Assembly: GCA_023228865.1 (NCBI GenBank)
Contig: JALOAH010000112.1
Coordinates: forward strand, 1 to 11,316
Reading direction: 5' to 3'
Length of the DNA stretch: 11,316 bases
Source of the DNA: Porticoccaceae bacterium
Lineage (GTDB): Bacteria; Pseudomonadota; Gammaproteobacteria; Pseudomonadales; Porticoccaceae
The number at the start of each line of letters is the position of its first letter. Positions within the stretch are counted from its first letter, which is position 1. Shown here piece after piece: positions 6,615 to 11,316 of the stretch. The position numbers and the translations under genes were made by a program. Below the pieces are notes generated by a model. It did no database searches and was not told where the DNA came from. It saw only the letters and a program-made list of their open reading frames with translations.

Positions 6615-6931
6615 CGTTGTCATTGTGAACGCGACACAGCGGAGCAGCTGCGTGGCGCCCTTCTCACTACAGACCCACGGGGTTTGAGTGGCTAACAGCG
6701 GGTGACGCTGGGGGGTGAAGTCTGGTGGCACGTGACGGAAGACCGAAGATCGGGGGATTGATATTCTGGTTTAATCCAGTCAATGCTAAGTGACGGAAGA
6801 CCGGGGGATTGATATTCTTTTCGCCTTTTTCCATAAGGATAAACATTAGTTACGACGAACCGTTGTGCTACCAGCTATGTATTCACTGAAGCGGCGCAAG
6901 CGGGATCGGCTATGAGCTATCACCTATCACC
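6615..6931. other. Intergenic region before the CRISPR trailer end
   Basis: No gene is supported. The region holds a direct repeat (6732-6767 and 6790-6818), a small CTGG/CCAG hairpin (6766-6779) and a heptamer run at 6910-6937 that touches the first CRISPR repeat (CTATGAG, CTATCAC twice, CTATACC). The piece around 6615-6660 (GTCATTGTGAACGCGACA) resembles the GTCATTGCGAACG-type intergenic repeats found in many environmental genomes; that link is from memory. Confidence 0.5.
6732..6818 (+). repeat. Direct repeat differing by one heptamer
   Basis: GTGACGGAAGACCG...GGGGATTGATATTCT occurs at 6732-6767 (36 bases) and 6790-6818 (29 bases). The first copy has GAAGACC followed by GAAGATC, the second has one such unit, so the copies differ by exactly seven bases. 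The 22 bases between them are unrelated. Confidence 0.75.
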
Positions 6932-8712
6932 TATACCATGCCCCGAAGGGCTGATTTCATTTTCTATTAATTTGATTCAGACATTTTCCCAGGAAATTAA
7001 GATCTACTAAGTTTCAATGCCCCGAAGGGCTGATTTCATTTTCTATCGAGGTAGGCGGTATCGCACTGCCTGGTTTGAGAGAGTTTCAATGCCCCGAAGG
7101 GCTGATTTCATTTTCTATCCTGATGTCAATCAAACCGCCGACGCATGGCTGTTCCAATAGTTTCAATGCCCCGAAGGGCTGATTTCATTTTCTATCTCTT
7201 TGGGGCCGCCCTTTTAAGGGGGGCAAAGGAAACCGTTTCAATGCCCCGAAGGGCTGAATTCATTTTCTATCGCAAGGACGGAGGAATTGCCTTTGAGAAA
7301 GTTTCTTAAGTTTCAATGCCCCGAAGGGCTGAATTCATTTTCTATCGGGGATATAAAAAGCGGGAGAGTGTTCTCTCCAGCATGTTTCAATGCCCCGAAG
7401 GGCTGAATTCATTTTCTATCGGGGATATAAAAAGCGGGAGAGTGTTCTCTCCAGCATGTTTCAATGCCCCGAAGGGCTGAATTCATTTTCTATCGGACGG
7501 CATATGGAAGGCAGAGGTATGCGGATATGGATCTGTTTCAATGCCCCGAAGGGCTGAATTCATTTTCTATCAGGTTATGAGTATTTGGGATTCAGATCAA
7601 GTTGTGTCATGGCAAGAGTTTCAATGCCCCGAAGGGCTGAATTCATTTTCTATCATGCTATTCTCATGGGGTATGGCTTCAATGTTCGTGTGTTTCAATG
7701 CCCCGAAGGGCTGAATTCATTTTCTATCGGACGGCATATGGAAGGCAGAGGTATGCGGATATGGATCTGTTTCAATGCCCCGAAGGGCTGAATTCATTTT
7801 CTATCAGGATGTTAATACATTCTATCCTCGTAATAATAAGCTGTTTCAATGCCCCGAAGGGCTGAATTCATTTTCTATCGCGCGCCAGTGATGATCGCGT
7901 GCCCGGAGTGCGGTGGGTTTCAATGCCCCGAAGGGCTGAATTCATTTTCTATCGAAATACGTTGTCTCCGTCTCGCACGGTGATGCGTATCGGTTTCAAT
8001 GCCCCGAAGGGCTGAATTCATTTTCTATCATACCCCCCAGGGGGGAAGGGTGGTACAAAATATAAATGGTTTCAATGCCCCGAAGGGCTGAATTCATTTT
8101 CTATCTCTCACATACAGAGAGCTAATAGAGTCCGCTAAAGCGTTTCAATGCCCCGAAGGGCTGAATTCATTTTCTATCGGCCGGCTCAAAAGGTCGGTCT
8201 GGTACTGCCACGGAAAGGTTTCAATGCCCCGAAGGGCTGAATTCATTTTCTATCCGGGGATAAATCCCGCACCATCACCAAAAGCGCTCGTAAAGCGTTT
8301 CAATGCCCCGAAGGGCTGAATTCATTTTCTATCCCAAACACAAAGTAGAGGCGTTTCACGTGCCTGGGCACAGTTTCAATGCCCCGAAGGGCTGAATTCA
8401 TTTTCTATCTATACGGATACTTGGGCGCAAAGCCCGAGCTCCGCTTCGTTTCAATGCCCCGAAGGGCTGAATTCATTTTCTATCAAGGTCTATCCTCTAT
8501 TCGATCGAGAATGAGGACTGCGCGTTTCAATGCCCCGAAGGGCTGAATTCATTTTCTATCGCTCCAGAGCCTCCCCATTCTCCTATGGGTGGTAGAGGAT
8601 GGGTTTCAATGCCCCGAAGGGCTGAATTCATTTTCTATCGCTTTCTCGGCGCTCATGCTGAGCTGCTTGCACATCGTTTCAATGCCCCGAAGGGCTGAAT
8701 TCATTTTCTATC
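6932..8712 (-). CRISPR. CRISPR array, 24 repeats and 23 spacers, transcribed on the minus strand
   Basis: Repeats are 37 bp and begin GTTTCAATGCCCCGAAGGGC on the plus strand, ending TTTTCTATC. Starts include 6932, 7011, 7083, 7160, 7235, 7310 and so on to 8676. Spacers are 35-46 bp. The leftmost repeat (6932-6968) is degenerate at both ends. Repeats 1-4 read CTGATTTC where repeats 5-24 read CTGAATTC. Read on the minus strand the repeat ends ATTGAAAC, the 8-base crRNA handle of many class 1 (type I and III) systems, and contains GCCC-TTCG-GGGC, a stem with a very stable UUCG loop that can extend by TTCA/TGAA. These facts and the promoter at 8729-8754 place the leader at the right. Two spacers occur twice (7347-7383 = 7421-7457; 7495-7534 = 7729-7768), leaving 21 different ones. 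No cas gene is in the window, so the subtype is open. Confidence 0.98.
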
Positions 8713-8728
8713 TGCAAGATCTACGGTT

Positions 8729-8754
8729 ATTATAGCATACTTTTTTGATGTCAA
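8729..8754 (-). promoter_or_regulatory. CRISPR leader promoter
   Basis: On the minus strand TTGACA (8749-8754) and TGCTATAAT (8729-8737) are both perfect consensus, the second an extended -10. The spacing is 14 bases, shorter than the usual 17; an extended -10 tolerates a poorly placed -35. Transcription would start near 8722, about ten bases before the first repeat. Confidence 0.65.
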
Positions 8755-8946
8755 CCCATATATGGCATTAATATCGCATTCCGGGCGACTCATTCTATAT
8801 AAAAAACGCCGAGTCGCCCGGAAATTTTGTGAGTTGACACCCATATACGGGGGATAAAAACTATTTCTGCCCCAATATATGGGGGTAAGGACGAAATATT
8901 TCCGGGTGACTCGAATTCCCTCACAACCCCCCGAGTCGCCCGGAAT
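8755..8946. repeat. Alternating palindromic module array in the CRISPR leader region
   Basis: Two short elements alternate. Element G is GAGTCGCCCGGAA (plus at 8811-8823 and 8933-8945; inverted at 8779-8791 and, with one change, 8900-8912). Element P is a CCCATATATGG-like palindrome (8755-8765, 8840-8851, 8870-8885). The order is P, inverted G, G, P, P, inverted G, G. Segments 8811-8853 and 8870-8912 are inverted copies with identical G-to-P spacing of 29 bases. The G pairs form hairpins of 13 and 14 bp with loops of 18-19 bases. Confidence 0.75.
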
Positions 8947-8968
8947 TTTCTCGAAAACAGGGCCTGTT

Positions 8969-9064
8969 TCAAACAATGAACACATCCTTTTCCGCCAAAA
9001 TCTCTACCCGACCCATCATTTCCGCCTTGCGCTTACACCTTTTACACAACCGATCATACCGCAC
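8969..9064 (-). CDS. Possible small or broken zinc-finger-like ORF
   Basis: From a GTG at 9064 with AAGGGG five bases upstream, this frame encodes 31 residues, beginning RYDRLCKRCKRKAEMMG after the start residue. The CxxC pair and the run of basic residues look like half of a small zinc-binding protein. The frame stays open back to 9091 (ILNRPKGDHV), then meets a stop. Just upstream, an ATG at 9108 with AGAAAGG before it opens a different frame that ends after seven residues (MNISVKY), so a frameshifted remnant of a protein of about 47 residues is possible. A missing first CxxC pair would agree with decay. Chance cannot be excluded. Confidence 0.25.
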   Translation of the reverse strand: MRYDRLCKRCKRKAEMMGRVEILAEKDVFIV

Positions 9065-9108
9065 ATGATCCCCTTTTGGGCGATTCAGTATTTAACCGAT
9101 ATATTCAT

Positions 9109-9344
9109 CTCGATCCTTTCTTTATTGGTCAAGTCGAATCCGATCAATAATGCTTCAACCTCCGAAGGCTTTATTCAATATGTGACAAATAACACCCCAA
9201 AAATGGCCCGCTGCCCGCTTCGCAGTCCCCGAGCGCAGGCGCTCTAATACCCTTGCAGGGCACACGGAATGCTTCGCGAAGCGGGATCAGCTAAATCTGC
9301 CGCTTGCGGCAAGAATTCCCCTTAAACTCGCCGCTTTTGACGGA
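9109..9344. other. Intergenic region with small hairpins
   Basis: No gene is supported. Short perfect inverted repeats are GAGCGCAGGCGCTC (9231-9244), GCTTCGCGAAGC (9271-9282) and TGCCGCTTGCGGCA (9298-9311). Base composition changes near 9205 from AT-rich to GC-rich, which may mark the border between the CRISPR locus and the phage-like region. Confidence 0.5.
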
Positions 9345-9373
9345 TTGAATTCTCCCTTGTTCCCTGCTATCAT
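9345..9373 (+). promoter_or_regulatory. Promoter of the phage-like packaging operon
   Basis: TTGAAT (9345-9350), 17 bases, TATCAT (9368-9373), with TGC directly before the -10 to give an extended form. Transcription would start near 9380, a few bases before the SOS-type box. Confidence 0.55.
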
Positions 9374-9385
9374 ATAGCCATAACA

Positions 9386-9397
9386 GAACAAACGTTC
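9386..9397. promoter_or_regulatory. LexA-type SOS box at the phage-like operon
   Basis: GAACAAACGTTC is an exact GAAC-N4-GTTC site, the same half-sites as the box at 1582-1593. It lies just downstream of the predicted transcription start, a position where a bound repressor blocks transcription. Binding by LexA is inferred. Confidence 0.55.
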
Positions 9398-9404
9398 TAT
9401 TTAT

Positions 9405-9473
9405 GAACGGCCCGGGTGACCCAAGCCCTGACCTTTCCTCTTTATAGCGCTTTGCGAGGCGCCCGGACCGTTC
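9405..9473 (+). promoter_or_regulatory. Long hairpin in the 5' untranslated region of the packaging operon
   Basis: GAACGGCCCGGG (9405-9416) pairs with CCCGGACCGTTC (9462-9473) with one mismatch, and the stem can extend by a G-T and a G-C pair. The loop is about 41 bases. It lies between the promoter and the first gene. Its CCGGGTGAC core is the same nine bases as in element G at 8902-8910. Role unknown: attenuation, message stability or a packaging (cos/pac) site are options. Confidence 0.5.
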
Positions 9474-9518
9474 TCTTCCAGCCGGAAGATATTTTAGACC
9501 TGGAGGTTTTTTCACCTG

Positions 9519-9884
9519 ATGACGAGCAAAGCACAACCTGGCGACCCGTCTGACTTTTACAGCCACCACTATACCCGCGCCGAACTGGCCGACCTGGACC
9601 GCGCCCTGGGCGATTCCCTGCGCGGAGAGATCGGCATGCTGCGCACGGTGATGCGGCGCTTTTTTGAGCGCGTCAGCCAGGAGGCTGATGACAGCAAAGC
9701 CCTGGCGGAGGCGCTGCGTGTTCTGGGGTTGAGTGTAACCCGCCTGGCGCGGGTTATCCAGGCAGAGCGGCAATTGCAGACTGGTGGGGCGGATGATTTG
9801 GGCGATGCGCTGACCCGCAGTATGGCTGCCGTTCTGGAAGAGCTGCGCGGCGCCACCGCCGGCGAGCGGGGGTCGCATGGATGA
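9519..9884 (+). CDS. Small helical protein of the packaging operon (possible small terminase)
   Basis: A 121-residue charged protein, predicted almost wholly helical. Residues 11-20 are SDFYSHHYTR, followed by helices AELADLDRALGDSLRGEIGM, LRTVMRRFFERV and two more up to residue 110. No catalytic motif or membrane segment is visible. GGAGG at 9502-9506 precedes the ATG by 12 bases, rather long. Its stop overlaps the next start by 8 bases, so translation is coupled. First gene of an operon that continues to the large terminase, the usual place of the small terminase subunit, which recognises phage DNA. That role is inferred from position and size only; I do not recognise the family. Confidence 0.75.
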   Translation: MTSKAQPGDPSDFYSHHYTRAELADLDRALGDSLRGEIGMLRTVMRRFFERVSQEADDSKALAEALRVLGLSVTRLARVIQAERQLQTGGADDLGDALTRSMAAVLEELRGATAGERGSHG

Positions 9885-10155
9885 ACGGCTGTATGCATTG
9901 CTGACCGAGCAAATGAAGCACGCTACCGACTTGCTCTCGGCGCAGATTCAATCGCTGGAGGCGAAGGTGGTGTACCAGACCGATTTGTTCCATCAACGCC
10001 TGACGCTGCTGGAGGAGTGCATGCGCGACCATGAGATGCGCCTACGAGCAGCCACCGAGGGCGTGACGCAGTTCAAACTCTTTTCCGGGCTGGCTTCGGG
10101 CAGCTCGGGCTTGATGTCGCTGGTGGCGTTGATCAAGGCTTTTTTAGGAGGTTAG
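9877..10155 (+). CDS. Small coiled-coil protein with C-terminal membrane segment (XhlA/holin-like layout)
   Basis: A 92-residue protein. Residues 1-64 form an amphipathic helix or coiled coil (LLTEQMKHATDLLSAQIQSL onwards). Residues about 68-90 (LFSGLASGSSGLMSLVALIK) form one weakly hydrophobic membrane segment ending in GG. This layout is like phage XhlA-type proteins, which work with holins to lyse the host membrane, but the sequence match is not strong enough to name it. The start overlaps the preceding gene's end by 8 bases, with GGGGG just upstream. It lies directly before the large terminase, where a lysis gene is not usually found, so a structural or packaging-membrane role is also possible. 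Confidence 0.75.
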   Translation: MDERLYALLTEQMKHATDLLSAQIQSLEAKVVYQTDLFHQRLTLLEECMRDHEMRLRAATEGVTQFKLFSGLASGSSGLMSLVALIKAFLGG

Positions 10156-10156
10156 C

Positions 10157-11316
10157 TTGGCTGAATTGGATCCCCGGTTGCAGATTTTGGCTCGAGACGT
10201 GGTTCACTTTGCAAGCTATACCAGCGGACTGCAGTTGCGCAGCTACCAGGTCGATGTGGCGCGGGCTGTGGTGCGCTCGGTGATCGAGGGCCTGGGACTG
10301 ACCTTCGTGGTGATCCTGCCGCGCCAGTCGGGTAAGAACGAGCTCCAGGCGCAGTTACAGGCCTATCTGCTGACGCTGTTTTCGTGTCAGCGTTCCGGGA
10401 TGGTGCAGGTTTCTCCGACGTGGAAGCCGCAGGCTGCCAATGCCATGTCCCGGCTGGAGGCGGTGCTGAACGCCAATGTCGTCATCAAAGACCGCTGGAA
10501 AAAGCATCACGGGCATATCTACCAGGTGGAAGGGGCGCGGCTGACTTTTCTATCGGGTTCACCCACGTCCAATATCGTTGGCGCCACGGCTGATCTGCTG
10601 CTCTCGATCGATGAAGCTCAGGATATCCAGACCGACAAATTCGATAAGGAAATCGCGCCGATGGCGGCCTCCACGCATGCCACGCGGGTATTGTGGGGCA
10701 CCGCCTGGACGGCGAACACACTGCTTTCGCGGGAGGAAGCCGCCGCGCTGGAATCACAGAAGCAGGACGGCATCCAACGTGTTTGGAGGCTGGATTGCGC
10801 CGATGTGGCCCGCGAGGTGCCCGCTTACGGCAGGTTCGTAGCCGAGCAGGTGGGGCGGTTGGGGCGCAATCACCCCATGGTGCGCACCCAGTATTATTCC
10901 GAGGATCTCGACGCCGAGGGCGGGTTGTTTTCGCCCGAGCGGATGGCTTTGCTGCGGGGAGCGCACCCGCCCCAGTTGACCGCCCGCCCCGGGCAGTTGT
11001 ACGTAATGACGCTGGACCTGGCCGGCGAGGATGAGGGGGGCGGATTGGGCGAGATTTTGCGGGTCACGAGCGCTCGCGATGCTACCGCGCTGACGATTGC
11101 GCAGGTGGACCTGACGACGATGGTCAACACGGATTGTCCCCTGCCGACCTACCGGATCGTCCACCGGCGGTTGTGGGTGGGAGTGAAGCACAGCAGCCTG
11201 TTCATTGAGATCACGCGCCTGGCTGCGGACTGGTCGATCCGATACCTGGTGTGCGATGCAACCGGCGTGGGCGCGGGGCTGACGTCATTCCTCATCCAGG
11301 TGCTGGGAGCACGGGT
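10157..11316 (+). CDS. Phage terminase large subunit (3' partial)
   Basis: An open frame of 386 codons runs off the window. Start is TTG 10157, with AGGAGG five bases upstream, one base after the preceding stop; no ATG fits. Two domains are visible. The ATPase has Walker A RQSGKN at residues 56-61, Walker B LLLSIDEAQD at 147-156 with catalytic E153, and a coupling motif GTAW at 181-184. The RNase H-fold nuclease has its first acidic residue D287 in TLDLAGED and second D367 in YLVCDATGVGAGL; the third should lie beyond the window. The protein is the motor that pumps DNA into the phage head and cuts it. All visible catalytic residues are intact, so the gene looks functional. It marks a prophage, phage remnant or related element extending to the right. 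Confidence 0.93.
   Translation, partial: MAELDPRLQILARDVVHFASYTSGLQLRSYQVDVARAVVRSVIEGLGLTFVVILPRQSGKNELQAQLQAYLLTLFSCQRSGMVQVSPTWKPQAANAMSRLEAVLNANVVIKDRWKKHHGHIYQVEGARLTFLSGSPTSNIVGATADLLLSIDEAQDIQTDKFDKEIAPMAASTHATRVLWGTAWTANTLLSREEAAALESQKQDGIQRVWRLDCADVAREVPAYGRFVAEQVGRLGRNHPMVRTQYYSEDLDAEGGLFSPERMALLRGAHPPQLTARPGQLYVMTLDLAGEDEGGGLGEILRVTSARDATALTIAQVDLTTMVNTDCPLPTYRIVHRRLWVGVKHSSLFIEITRLAADWSIRYLVCDATGVGAGLTSFLIQVLGAR

Noticed and set aside
7585..7791. A 68-codon open frame inside the CRISPR array with a repeated CPEGLNSFS segment
   Set aside because: The repeat in the protein is just the translated CRISPR repeat.
7974..7987. A 14-base identity between spacer 14 (CGCACGGTGATGCG) and the first packaging gene at 9642-9655, a possible self-target
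   Set aside because: The rest of the 39-base spacer does not match, and the identity starts five bases away from the handle end, so the seed is unmatched. A chance match of this length in GC-rich coding DNA is reasonable.
8834..8859. A plus-strand TTGACA at 8834-8839 as a promoter pointing to the phage-like operon
   Set aside because: No acceptable -10 lies at the right distance (only TAAAAA at 15 bases), and the TTGACA belongs to the repeated module.
8879..9247. A 122-codon plus-strand open frame across the palindromic modules and the AT-rich stretch
   Set aside because: It has no ribosome site, runs through the hairpins of the leader region and shows no recognisable domain or coding-like composition.
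9291..9878. A 195-codon minus-strand open frame opposite the first packaging gene
   Set aside because: It is the shadow of the plus-strand gene, lacks a ribosome site and would be antisense to a coupled operon with good start signals.

Overview
The window has a moderately high GC content and encodes bacterial proteins. The mix of genes, the Gram-positive-type LexA boxes (GAAC-N4-GTTC), strong AGGAGG-like ribosome sites and the heptamer-rich spacers between genes would fit an Anaerolineae-like member of Chloroflexota. That placement is an inference from general character, not from a marker gene.

Layout. Positions 1-6560 are ordinary chromosome. In order they hold the tail of a membrane protein (3-92), an MFS transporter (321-1538), a small LuxR-type DNA-binding protein behind a promoter that carries a perfect SOS-type palindrome (1550-2044), a single-cluster 4Fe-4S ferredoxin on the minus strand (2363-2557), a cysteine-based protein phosphatase (2772-3281), a DUF4261-like protein on the minus strand (3278-4084), a YcxB-like membrane protein (4212-4712) and a membrane-anchored M20 metallopeptidase with a strongly acidic tail (4869-6560). 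Most of these appear to be separate transcription units, each with its own recognisable -10 element, often of the extended TGn type. Spacers between genes contain seven-base tandem repeats and a dispersed 53-bp repeat.

Positions 6932-8712 are a CRISPR array of 24 repeats (37 bp) and 23 spacers (35-46 bp). Three features say it is transcribed on the minus strand, with its leader on the right: the repeat reads ...ATTGAAAC on that strand, the degenerate repeat is at the left end, and a perfect extended -10 (TGCTATAAT) with a TTGACA lies just right of the last repeat. Two spacers are each present twice. No cas gene is in the window. The leader side (8755-8946) carries an unusual alternating series of two palindromic modules.

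Positions 9345-11316 start a phage or prophage-like packaging operon. It has an extended -10 promoter, a second perfect GAAC-N4-GTTC box and a long 5' hairpin, followed by two small proteins (one helical, one coiled coil plus membrane segment) and the large terminase subunit, which runs off the window. The SOS boxes in front of the LuxR-type gene and of the phage operon suggest both respond to DNA damage. The phage-like operon faces the leader end of the array, where cas genes would usually lie, so an insertion between array and cas genes is possible but not shown.
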